The position numbers and the translations under genes are program-made. This document shows, one piece after another, positions 11,604-22,800 of a DNA stretch of 64,000 bases. Below the pieces are notes generated by a model. That model was not told the origin of the DNA and ran no database searches. It saw only the letters and a list, made by a program, of their open reading frames with translations. The stretch covers positions 186,001 through 250,000 of the forward strand of contig BDSI01000014.1 of NCBI GenBank assembly GCA_003117195.1. Direction: 5' to 3'. The first letter of the stretch is position 1, and every line of letters starts with the position of its first letter. Origin of the DNA: Eudorina sp. 2006-703-Eu-15. Taxonomy: Eukaryota > Chlorophyta > Chlorophyceae > Chlamydomonadales > Volvocaceae.

Positions 11604-14600
11604 CTGCACACACGCGCAAGCGCATCGAGGGCGGCTATTGTGACCCGCCTGAACGCAAAACGCATGCAAGCTGATGGTTACCGATCAAGGATCACAATTG
11701 GACCACTTCAGCGGCAGCATGACATTGAAGAGCGTAATAAGACAAGCGTTTCGGTTCAACTAAACACGTGAGGCCGTCTCGGTCTTGTGTCCGTTGGTCT
11801 GGCTTGCGACCCCAAAACACGACATGGCACATCCATGGCAGGGCAACACGCCCGCAAGGTCCCGCTAGCTGGCTGGCAATTCAGCGACTGAGGCATGCCC
11901 GCATTACTTGACTGGCCAGACAGTATTAATAAAATTAAAACTCTTGGAGTATAATTCTCAAATATAAATCTAATAGGTATAATGGTACTAATTATAGAAT
12001 ATAATAAATACATGATATATTCATAAGAAAAACATAACAATACTACTACTACTACTAATAATAATATAATAATTAATATATTAATAATAATAGTTATTAT
12101 TATTATTGTTTTTCTGTAACCGGTACAAAGTGGACCCGTAGTCCCGACCGGGCGTTCCAACGGGATAATAATACGCTAGCCTGGATTAAGCGGGCAGGGG
12201 CGGTGAAGCTCGCTGAGCCTACACCGAGCTGGCCAGACGGACGAAAGCCGGAACACGGCTGGGCTATGCTACCTATGGAACAGGGACCTCGCAGCCTAGG
12301 ATGTCCATCGAGGGCCGCACGTTCTGGGTCCAGGGCCGCTAAGCAGACGCCTTACGTTGTTCGTTCAAATCTTCAGCGGCACTCCAGGGACCGTAAACGG
12401 TGGGCGGCTGAGGGGGACCAGGCGGCCGTGGTGAACGAGATGGCACGGGCTGGGATGAAAATGACAGCGGCGGCGGCCGTGGTGGGAGACGGGGCTTCCA
12501 GGTCCACGAGCCATCCCATTTGCCCGGCGCGTTTGGAGGTACTCGGGGTTGTGGCGGCGCGTTGGGCCGTAGTGGTGAGATGCCGGGCAGTGCGGGCATC
12601 ATTGGGGGCCGTGGCGGTGCGCTGTGGGCTGCCCCGGGAGCGTCGGGCTTGAAGGGAGGAGCCGACGGGATGTCGGGTGGTGTAGGCGGGGACGGCGACG
12701 CAACCGGTGGAGGAGGCAACACCAGGGGCACGACGCTTCGTTCGCACAGCTGGGCACGCTCATACGACAGCCCGTAGTAGTCCCACGGCCCGCTGGTGCC
12801 CGAGGGGCCCTCCAGGGTGTAGTTGCGGGCCGCGAACTGGTCGCTGTAGGTGTCCCAGCAGCACTTGCCGTCGGGCGCGATGACGTTGGTGTAGCCGGCT
12901 GCGATGTATGCACACGGGGAGACGCGCTTTGGGCTCCCACGGCGCGATACGTCTGGCTGGGATTAAATACGCTTTCGCGCAATTGTGCATGCAAGGTCAG
13001 ACAGCTGAGCATCTAGTACACACGTCTTCGTTCAGTCCTGCAGGTCTCAGTAAACTCGCGTGCCTCACCTTCGCCCGTGCTCAGGTCGTACCACTGCCAC
13101 CCCAGGCCGTCCAGGTCAAACACGGTGACGTTCCACTGCCTGGATCTGTCAGACGCATCTACAGGGCCGTAGTAGCGTTTGGGCAGGCCCCAGGCTGCTC
13201 CGTACGGCGTCCTATATATGTACCCCTGGATCTGGTACGAAACCACCCTGTTCAAAAGTGGCGAACAATGGACGGACAGAACAGCAGCAAGTGCGTACAT
13301 ACGCCGCCATTCCCGTAATGTCAAATGTAAAGAATAACAAGTGCATATGAAAATCGCTTTTTACAATGGGAAGCAAGCGTCTCTGACATTGAAATGCTGC
13401 TAGGCCTTTTGAATTATCAACTGAGGCTAATGTGAATCCGACAGGTTGGGGGACAGTATTGAGCAAATAAATTATTTAGGATTGCACAAATGTTTTAAAG
13501 ACGCGCACCTGTGCCAGTCCTTGCAGAAATTTGGATGGCCCGTCAGGTTTCTGTACGGACAGGCACGGGTGGGCGGGAGAGGTAATATGCAGGTAGGCGT
13601 ATGCACTGTGTTGAAGGATCGGCAATGAAGCTGCACACGAATACAATATCTAAGATAATAAAAATACAGGGCATTCATCAGAGTCCGCTGCAACATTCGC
13701 GCATTGATTAAAGGGCCGTAATGCCATTTCCGTTCCTTACATGGTCCTCAGCTTGGTCATCATGAGCCAGGTGCTGGGGATGGGGCCCTCGATGAGGCCC
13801 TCGCCCATCTCGTCGCTCAGGTCCCTGCACAAGCAAGAGATGCCACAGTTGACGGTTTACTTGTTGATCAGCTGCAATTCACGATGCTAGTGCATCTATC
13901 ACTACGGTATGTGGATACTCACAGGTGTTCCAGGTTCCGGAGCAGCGCCCACTCCGCGGGCAGGAAGCCCCGGACCACAGGCCGACCCCGCCACGACGGG
14001 GACGGGTGTGAACCGTCCTGCGTGCGCTTGATGGTGATGCGCTTGAGGGTGTCCGGCAGGAAGGGGCGGGCGGCCACGGGGTCGGGTACGGCAGGCGGCG
14101 CGCCTCTGGGGAAGCTCTGATTGCCGTACTTGACGCTCTCCAGGGACTCCCTCAGCGCCTGGCTCCACTCGAGGCGCGCCCGGCCCGACCACCTGTATGG
14201 CAACGACGCAGAGACGTGCGTCATGGGCTGCGCAAGGTCTGTGCGATGTATGAAATGGGCACCAATCAAGGCCCGACTGGGTTTCACGGCAGCCATCCTC
14301 ACTGCGGTTCCTTCAGGAAACTGCTGCGTTCATCACCCACCTCATGGCGTTCAGCTCCGTGAAGGGCGCGAACATGCACTTCTCCAGGGCCACGTGGCGC
14401 AGCGCCAGGTTGGGGTTGAGGCTGGACACGTTGCGCTGCACCAGCGCCCGGCCCACGCCGCAGGGGTCTGCAACAGGAAGCGTGGGGTGGCGGGAATGTC
14501 TGTAAGAAAAACGTTAATGACCCTGCGTGTATTCATCTTGCATAGGTATGAGCATATGCAAGATACCCCCATGACATCTATCTCAGGCATCGGCCCCACT

Positions 14601-16566
14601 CACCCAGCATCATTTCAAAGTAGCTGGGCGCGAGGTTGTACGCTCGTCTCCCGGGGAACCCAAAATCCGTAAGATCCATTGCCTCGCTGGTCATACGATC
14701 GCACTTCCATGTTGTAGGGTTGAATCTGTGGGACAAACATCACGCACGAGTAGTGGTGACAGCAGAACCAGGCGTACGATCACCCGGTCCTAACATATGC
14801 CAGGTACGGACGTCGAAACGATGAACAGGAGACGGCATGCCGACCAGATACAAATCATCTCCGCATTGGTTACGTGGCCGCTCGTCACCAAGATGGGAAA
14901 CCGCAACGCCTCCTGCTGCTATTGAGCCCGAGCCAACGCTACGGGCCGCCTGCACTCACAGGTCGAATGTGGTACCGTTCTTGCCGCTCCCATCCGGCAG
15001 TACCGCCAGCAGGCTGTGCTCAGGCCGGAAATAGATGTCCTCGAAGAGGCTGTGAGGATGGAGGGCACGAATGTGGTCAATGGCCGGTGGACGCGTCCAG
15101 GAGCGGAGAGACGCTTCGAAGCAAGGGCATGACGGGTATGGTTCACGCGCACTGACCTTAAACAGAATCTGTGCGGACCCGCCTTTTGCACCTCAGAACT
15201 CCCAATACCATGTTTTTAATGCAACCCAACCTTAACACTCGTTTGCCGCTCACATTTCCTCCAGCGGCAGGCACACCAGGTCATCCACCAGGTTGAACTC
15301 GGGGGGCTGCCTCAGGTCGATGGAGGGGTGGTGCCAGGCGGGGACGTGGCGGAGGGAGCTACACAGGGAAAGGGCGCACATAGCAGCGGAGGCGGTGATA
15401 ACTGCGAGGGGGCTTTCTTAGAACGAATCAGGTCATTGTCATCGCATAATGGCAGGGGCCCCGTGCCGCCGGCAATTAACATACCGTACATACACGTTAG
15501 GGCTGGGCCTGCGTCCGGCCCGGTCAGATATGCAACACGCACGCACATAGGCAACTGTTTCCCAAACGACATAAAAATATTTTCAGGGCTTTTGGTGCGC
15601 AGTCGCATGAAGTCACCAGCATGATTTCGTTTCGCAACGGACGACTTACATCCTGCTGACCACATTGCGCGGTGTAATTGTCTGCCGTACTTCCTTGTCG
15701 TACATGATTCGCCTGGCGGTGTCATTGCGGTACTGCGTCCCGGTGATGTGGAAAATGTGTGCGTCGTGGACGAGCGTGCAAGACGCAGCTAACAACGGGT
15801 CATATGCGCCACCGGGAGGGACCAATCCTCGGGCGCTGTATGCGTTGAAATCGCAGACGCTCGGCCGTGGATCCGCGCCCCTGCAGAGGGGAGGAGAGTC
15901 GTTTGGCCCGCTGGCGAAGCGTGAGGATTGTGTGACGCCGATGCTCACCATACAGGGTACGTCGAACACCATTTTGGAGTAGGCAGCTTTGAACTCTGAG
16001 AGAAACTGTATGACTGGTCTAGCAGGCTCAGCGCGCAGCAGGTGGTGTTGGGGTCGCTGAGGGCGGCACCTCCCGGCTCGCAGTAGGTCTGGCTGACACA
16101 GTCGGGGGCGCACTCCGCCGTGGAGGCGTAGTACTGAGCCGTACAGCGGCTGATGCAGCGCCAGGGTGCGGTCCCGAAGCCGATGCGAGTGGCCACCTCG
16201 GGCCGGCTCCAGAAGCTGGCGTTGCCGCTGAGGATGAAGCGCAGGAGCGCCTTGTCTGCATCGACCGACGGCGCCAGGCAAGCACTTGTGATGATATGCA
16301 TGAAGGGCCTTTACAGAAGCAGGAAATCGTCTTATCATGCTTGATCGTGCAGCTGAAATGATCTTACGCTGTTCATTGAAATCCTGGGATGCGTCCCAAG
16401 GTCCATACGCCGGCTGGACAACTGAGCCAAAGGCTGCGCCCGATGGGCCTTTTACCAGGCAGCACCACGCCAGCAGTAGCAAAGCAGTTCGTGAGCAGTT
16501 CTTTATGCCGTTTGGAAGTGACACTATGCCTCGTATCTTTCCTGATCGTGCGTCCCAGCGTGACAT
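6272..16566 (-). CDS. Two-cassette LRR surface protein, 3' end unclear
   Basis: The first exon (16566-16368) starts at an ATG and carries a signal-peptide-like segment (ALLLLAWCCLVKGPSGA), then YGPWDASQDFNEQ and a GTAAGA donor in phase 1. Cassette C (16255-12356) and cassette B (11603-6272) follow, giving about 1,472 codons. Each ends in a Pro-rich linker and a YGPW/SNW..EDLNE-type boundary with a phase-1 donor. The final donor (GTGAGT at 6271) shows that the transcript continues, but no terminal exon is recognisable before the separate start-like exon at 5192. Either transcripts splice from 6,272 to 4,869, giving a three-cassette protein that continues into the Cys module, or this copy lost its membrane region. 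The LRR and Cys-rich content and Pro-rich linkers suggest an extracellular or wall-facing protein; ligand and role are unknown. Confidence 0.72.
7840..8180. repeat. 16-bp minisatellite in an intron
   Basis: About 20 copies of TAGGGTACCGCGTGTG run head to tail, with a few imperfect units (an inserted GGGGGGC near 7,930, a short TAGGG duplication near 8,040). It lies in the cassette B intron between exons 8368-8285 and 7559-7518. The corresponding introns in cassettes A and C lack it. Confidence 0.9.
11604..12355. other. Cassette-joining intron with AT microsatellites
   Basis: This 752-bp segment separates cassette C from cassette B. It contains a (ACT)n/(AAT)n-rich stretch at about 11,930-12,115. 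No coding exon is supported inside it. Confidence 0.6.
12356..16255 (-). repeat. LRR cassette C (first copy)
   Basis: Exons 16255-15949, 15880-15650, 15358-15254, 15049-14960, 14725-14604, 14467-14341, 14192-13923, 13824-13741, 13550-13509, 13247-13069 and 12898-12356. Intron phases are 1,2,2,2,2,1,2,2,2,2,1,1, so the cassette enters and leaves in phase 1. The last exon begins AGYTNVIAPDGKCCWDTYSD and continues into a Pro-rich linker before the next cassette boundary. Each exon aligns with its counterpart in cassettes A and B. Confidence 0.82.
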
Positions 16567-17630
16567 GCCGCTGGCAGAAAAACCGGATGTGCAACACGTC
16601 GAAGGCTAACCGTGCGTAACCGTGCTTCTGAGACGAGCAAGTTTTCAATACATTGGCCAAAATCACTACAGGGTTTTCGGCTTTGTTTTCAATGCTCGAA
16701 TGATGGTCCAAATCTGAGAAGTTGGTTAATACGAATCGAGCGATGCAATTGACAGTGGTGTAATATATAATTGAATGTTGTGATGTTGATATATGGATTA
16801 TACTTCATTTAGGTTTGCTGAGCGCTATTGTAACTCTAGAGTTATGCGCATGGCATCCCTTCTGGTCCAAGCATTTGATATTTAGGGCTGTGAGATCGGG
16901 CCGATAAACGATGTACGTGCAATACCCACCAATCGATAAATAAAGTTGAGTTTTAAAAATGAAACTTTTGCATTTTCACTTTCAAGAAAAGTGAAAACGT
17001 CGAACGAATGGACCTTTTTCTGTAAATCGTTGAACGGCAAAGCAAGAGCCTCTTATTACAATATAGTAATAAGATTATGATTAATAACCAATGCTTAAGC
17101 GATTGTGATATCACTGGACAGGGTCCGGCCCTTGACATTCCGTCGCGAATTTCGGGTCACCTGGGTCACTGGCAGGACATGCCGGTACGTGCACAGAAGT
17201 CCCTAATTTATCATAATCAATATCTAAGATTTATATTACTGAAACGGTCAAAAGCCAATGACATGTTTGAAAGTCGAACACTGCCGGGACAGAGTCTGAC
17301 CGCCGTCAAACCAGGTCAAACATTTCGTGAAGGACACGGCACCAACATAAATCGGAAACGGCGTCCGAAATTAACGCGCAATAAGTTCACTATGACGTAT
17401 TTAAACAAATACGACTGTTGTAAGCTGCTTATCCGCTTTGTTGTCGCGGATTCTGTGCAGTGCTGGGGCAGGCTTGGGCCAGCGGCAGAATCTGCGCAAC
17501 CGAACACTTGCCGATATCAGATTGGATGGGTGAATAAGCGGAGAACTATGACATGAATGAAATATCAACATTGAACACCATGCATCATGGCGAAATAAAT
17601 AGGTACGAATGGTTGGCTGGCCTCACAGAC
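16567..17630. other. AT-rich upstream region of the LRR gene
   Basis: No gene is supported here. Open frames such as 17,077-17,556 have no recognisable motifs or codon character. It presumably contains the promoter of the minus-strand gene starting at 16,566. I see no clear TATA box or block shared with the promoters at 39.8 and 54.5 kb. Confidence 0.4.
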
Positions 17631-17639
17631 GGCCTATAG

Positions 17640-17770
17640 GGCACGTGCCGCCATTCCCTACACACTGCGCGTTGTTGCAGACACGCGAACGCACTACAAC
17701 CGCAGTGTACTTGGAGAGGGACCGCTTTTGCAGAGTGTGTGGTGAGGAGGCTACGGGCCAACGATGACCT
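17640..17770 (+). pseudogene. Possible LINE-type zinc-knuckle fragment
   Basis: Reading through, the plus strand gives YLERDRFCRVCGEEATG, which resembles the Cys motif near the C terminus of non-LTR retrotransposon proteins. It is short and isolated, and the order relative to the larger fragment downstream is unusual. It may come from a separate, nested insertion. Confidence 0.3.
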
Positions 17771-17935
17771 GCTGGGTCCAGTGTGACATCACTAGTAATG
17801 ACATTGCGCATCGGTCACTATGGGGCATAGGGCAAGGTGCAGCGAGGGGCCTACGACACGTAACCGGTGACATGCTTGGACCAGAAGGGGTGCGATGAGT
17901 GTACCCGTCTTACGCTTTGGTATCACCGACACGTG

Positions 17936-17957
17936 TGTGTGTGTGTGTGTGTGTGTT
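17936..17957. repeat. (GT)n microsatellite at LINE edge
   Basis: About eleven GT units precede TTAGATGGTTGGG. On the minus strand this matches the LINE 3'-end signature CCCAACCAT followed by a (CA)n tail, so another, opposite LINE tail probably abuts the fragment. Confidence 0.6.
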
Positions 17958-17959
17958 AG

Positions 17960-19290
17960 ATGGTTGGGTTATCTCGGACAAGGCGTTATCTCGGACAAGG
18001 ACAGCGCACGTTATCTCGGCCTGGTGTATGGGCCCTCGCGGCCTTTCAGTGCCTGTCGACAGCAGTTGAACGATACGGGCCGGGCCACTATGTTCTCTAT
18101 GAGCTCCACATTGGATAAGCTGAAGCTTTTCGCCCCTGACGTGCGAATGAGGTGTTTTGCCACTCAAGTTCGAGCGATTTTGCTGTATGGTTGTCAGGCT
18201 TGGGGCCCTTTTGCGTTGACAGAGGTTGTGAACAGGGTGGGGAGACGACGCGATGCGAACAACCTGGCAGAAGGACTTTTTGAAGCGTGCCTAGCTACAC
18301 GATGATGCAGTCCAGCTGCAGATTGCGTTCATGCGACAAATTGTGGGGGCTGCTCGCCCAGCCCACCGCCTTCTTTTCGCAGAATTGGCCGAGCTTCCCC
18401 TGCATTACTATTTGGTGAAGCAAGTGGTTCGCTTTTGAAACCGCCTGCAGGCGCAGAAGGGCACGGTCGCACACGCAGTCCTATGTCAGGAGGTTATCGA
18501 TGCACTCACCGACCCTGAACGGGGCGGTTGGGGAGCCTCGTTCTTGCGTTTAATGTCGTACTTAGAGTGCGATATTTGGAGCGGGCTACCTCACGATGCA
18601 GAAGGTGTTGAACAGCGAGTCGAGTGGTTGCTGTCCAAACCTCTTCCCGAGGCTCAGATTGTGACGGCGATGAGGGAACGACGAATGAGCGGTTGGGAAC
18701 ATGTGCGCCTCGATGTCGAGCCAGACAATTACCCATCAGACGGGAAGCAGCCGGGGATCCATATGTCGAAGTACAAGCATTGGATGGGCCTGTCGTTTAT
18801 GGGTGCGGTGGCCGTTATGTGGCAACCGCATGCTACAGTTTTTATCCCCCGTTCTGCGCACCGGAAGCTAATGCAATTCAGGCTTTGTTGTTGGGCACTT
18901 GAGTCTAACAGGGCGCGGAGGGGTAGGCACCATGTCCCTAGAGGACAACGGGTCTGCCGTTGCTGCCGCTCTGAAGACCAGGCTGAAGATGAGAAGCATG
19001 TTCTACTCGACTGCCCGGCTTACGATGCAATACGCGCTGAGGAAGGGTTTCACCGCCCTAATACGATGAGGGAGGCGATTGCCTGGGATCCGGCTCGTTT
19101 GGCAAAGATGTTGGAGCGCATGTGGGCTCACCGTAATTCTATCGTGCCCTTTGGGCGCTACGTAGTCTCGTCGACTCCTGTTAATGCGGTATTGCAAACC
19201 AGTGGCTTTTGGGCGTTTTGTTTGCCCTTGGGCCTCCGGCTCGTATGGGTATGTGCAGGTATGGGGTTACGCACCCCCAACCATGAATGA
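17960..19290 (+). mobile_element. Decayed non-LTR retrotransposon (LINE), 3' part
   Basis: The conceptual protein starts inside the reverse transcriptase thumb/connection region (YLGLVYGPSRPF, then VRAILLYGCQAWGP, typical of LINE RT C termini). It continues through a helical region and ends with a Cys-His motif (CRCCRSEDQAEDEKHVLLDC) followed by PAYDAIRAEEG. The N-terminal endonuclease and catalytic RT motifs are absent, so it is 5'-truncated. It is broken by a frameshift near 18,290 and an in-frame TGA near 18,437 (VVRF*NRLQ). The 3' end reads CACCCCCAACCATG followed by GAATGAATG. It is inactive as it stands. Confidence 0.8.
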
Positions 19291-19330
19291 ATGAATGTTA
19301 CAGCGGACCCCAACGGGATCATCGGTGTAT
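19286..19330 (+). repeat. Dispersed-element copy beside LINE end
   Basis: GAATGTTACAGCGGACCCCA followed by ACGGGATCATCGGTGTA lies directly after the LINE 3' end and its GAATGAATG repeat. A further related copy (CATGTTACAGTGGACCCC) is at about 19,483. Confidence 0.65.
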
Positions 19331-19351
19331 ACCAGAGCAACCCCCAACCAT

Positions 19352-19387
<36 letters not shown>

Positions 19388-19450
19388 TGGTTGGGGGTGC
19401 ATAACCCCAAACCTGTACAACTGCCCATATGAGCCGCACGTGCATAGAGA
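19330..19450 (-). mobile_element. LINE 3' tail with (CA)n
   Basis: The minus strand reads CAGGTTTGGGGTTATGCACC, then CCCAACCAT and a GT-rich dinucleotide run, matching the 3' end of the plus-strand LINE fragment just to the left. Two LINE 3' ends therefore face each other here. Confidence 0.65.
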
Positions 19451-19810
19451 AGTTCAGCATACTTGGCCAGCCTGCATGAATCAGTCATGTTACAGTGGAC
19501 CCCGCAGGTCACCAGAACTAAACACTGCACATGTGAAAAATTGGCCCCCGAACGCGCACCAAGCCTGCGCCTGAAGCCTGCATGGCCGAGAGGCCCGAGT
19601 CCCGCTGGATGGCATAGCCCATCGGCCACCCCACCTAACTGTACCCGTTGACGGAAATCTCTCAGAAAACGCTCCCGCCCAAAGCCCTTCCTCAAGAATG
19701 GTCGAAAGCTCGTACTGCGCTTACCACATGCGCTTGCGCTTGGTTTCATACAGCGTCATGCCCGCTTGTGACCATAACCCAGAGGGACGTCGAGGCGCTT
19801 GCAGCAGGCC

Positions 19811-22800
19811 TCATCGTGGCGTCACACCCACGGCGGCATCGTTATCGAACGCATTCCCCTCGATAGCCGCAATCGACACACGACACCGAGCATTGGATTC
19901 GTCGAGCAGCGCTTTGCCCACCGCTGCTGACGGTTCGAGGTTGCCGGCCTCTGCCGCAGCTGCGGCTGGAGCCGCGACGTTGTTGACGAGCGCGAGTTTG
20001 CTGACCCTTCGCCGCATGGCCACGGACTTGCTCTGACCGCGCCAGGTCTTCCAGCCGGCCAGGAGCATGCCGCACATTTGCCGGATGCCGTTCATGATGA
20101 TCAGCAAGGCCACGATGCAGAAGCACACTGCAGTGCGTGGTACAGGAAGGCAATGGTCAATGATCGCAACCGTGGGGTTGTCTGTAATAAGATGCGTACG
20201 AAACGTATAGCAGGTCTACATCGAGAGACGGCACCTATACCGTACATGCGGAACATCGAGAGGACGGTTTATTCCCTCTTTCACCTGCCCAGCGCACCCC
20301 GAACACTACCTGGCCCCATCACTCATAATCAATTATCATTGGTGCCGTACATGTATGTGTGTATGTTCACATGCCTGTGCGTGTGCACAAGCATGTGTGT
20401 GTGTGTTACATGGTTGGGGGTGCATAACCCCATACCTGTACAACTACCCGTACGAGCCGTTGGCCCAAGGGCACGCAAAAACGCCTAAAAGCACGCGTAT
20501 GACAATGCACTAGCAGAAGAAAGAAGGAGACTACTACCGTCCGAAAGGGACAATTGAGTTGCGGTGGGCCCACATGCGCTCCAAGAGTCTTGCTAACCGA
20601 GCCGGGTCCCAGGCCATAGCTTCCAACATGGTAGTGAACAAGCATGTGTTTGGAAGAAGGAACCACCCGACCCAGCTCAGGTGCAGATACACTTTCAAAG
20701 CATGTGTGTGTGTGTGTGTGTGTTACATGGTTGGGGGTGCATAACCCCATACCTGTACAACTACCCGTACGAGCCGTTGGCCCAAGGGCACGCAAAAACG
20801 CCTAAACGCACGCGCATGACAATGCACTAGCAGAAGAAAGAAGGAGACTACTACCGTCCGAAAGGGACAATTGAGTTGCGGTGGGCCCACATGCGCTCCA
20901 AGAGCCTTGCTAACCGAGCCAGGTCCCAGGCCATGGCTTGCAGAATGGTAATAAACTGAGGAAGGCCCCCCCTCCGCGCGAATAGTGTCGTAAGCAGGGC
21001 AGTTTAGCAGGACAGGCATCTGTACACACCTATCATGGTCCACGAGACGGGTGCCCCGTCGTCGACTGGTTTCGGATGGTTTAGCAAGGCGGCGGCGCAG
21101 GTGTACAGCACCAGCATCACCACGTGACCGGCCAGCTCCGAAACCTGTAACTGCGAGTCAAAGTACGGCCGCCACACCCACAGATACACCACCATGGCGA
21201 CCTGGGGACCGATCAGCAGGGCAAGCTGGAGTGCGCTGCGGCTGTGAAGTCCCAGCAGCCCGAAGGCGGCCGCGCTCAGGGCCTTGTGTGTGATGTTGAC
21301 GGCCATGGCCGCCACGACCATGGGGGTCTCGCGCCGCATCGCCTTCTCACCCTCCTGCATTGCCCATCCGTGGGTTTAGTTGGGCTCGGTTGGTGGCTAC
21401 GTAGTTAGGGCAGCATAATGTAGAAACGCGGGCCATGAATAATCATAAGCGAACGGCGATGATGTCCACCCGCCCGGCCACAAGCAACGGTGACAACGCA
21501 CATGCTAGGGGTGACACCGTATGTGCGTGTGTAATCCCGGCCGCGGCTCATATCGCCTCAATCGGGCTTCCTGTTTATTATCTTTATTATCGCTGTCGTA
21601 CTCGCCTGGGTAAGACTTCACTGTACCTAGATTCCTATGACCACGTACCCCGATGGAGTCTTCAAACAGGAACTCGAAACGTGCCATGAAGTGCACTGGG
21701 GGAGCGATGTTGAGGTGCAGCGGCCAGCATCCCGGCCGGTAGCGCAGGCGGTACATGGGAACCTCCTTGCCTGGGTGCGCAAGCGCAATCGGATACACAA
21801 GACCGCACAAAGAAGGGCGGCTGAGATGGTAGACGACCGAATGCGCGGCGGGGCCGCTGGAGACACAGCCATGGGTGGTGATGGTGTTGGCTTGCCCATT
21901 GGTAGGATCCAGGCTCTGCTCGATGCCTGTGTGGGCGACCTCCCCCGTGTTCAGCTCGATCCGCGCAGGTCGTTGCAACGAACCCTGGTATGCCGCTCGT
22001 ACCCATATAATAAATGCGTCCCGCGGCGTGTCTCTGCGGGTTTGGGTTGGGTGCGCTGGCGGGTCTTATCCCTCTCCATCCATGCCGCGTTGTGGTGCAG
22101 GCTTGCTTCGTTGCCCTGTCTGCGGAGCGCCGGTGTGGGCGGGTATCCCTGGTAGTCACCAATGATCTCTGCCTCTGTGGAACTCCGCGGTAACGGTTGC
22201 TACTAGGGTTTATCCATTCACTCATCATCCATCCATTCACACCGTTCTAAATTCCTAGCCACTTGCAGTACACAATCGATACGCACGCTCGCTGTGCTTT
22301 CTATCACCCAACACGCAATAAGAGAAGGGCAAATCAAACAGCATAGTCTGTATACTGTATATGACTTTCTGAATGGAGGTCTGCGGTACCCTGCAAATAA
22401 CATCTCGCTCCCTCTCGCTCGTTCACAGCGGTCCCCCTCCCTCCGAAAGCTCACGACAACCAACATACCTCCGTCCATAAAAATACATTCTCATTCTTAT
22501 GACTTGGAATGAATGCCTCAAATCAGGTTCTGGTTCAATGGCCACTTAGTTTAGAATGCGGATGTAACAGGATGTAAAGCTAACGGCTTGGGCTTATACA
22601 TTAGTACAGCTAGTGTCTCCAATGAATTTAAAGCTAGAAAATAAGTTTAGGTATGCTTTATTTCACGGCCGTCGTAATGCTGATTATGTGCATTATATAC
22701 ATCATCGAAGTTTCAGGCCGCGTAATATTTAGTGCATACATAAAAATTATGCATGTTTTGCGAGTGATCATCAGGCACTGCTACGGTATGCGTGCACAAG

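Noticed and set aside
17077..17556. 159-codon plus-strand open frame
   Set aside because: It lies in AT-rich sequence with no motif, no good codon pattern and no splice context.
21637..22155. Plus-strand open frame over the exon 21770-21649 region
   Set aside because: It is antisense to a conserved short exon of the giant gene, and a similar shadow occurs at 41,678-42,076.
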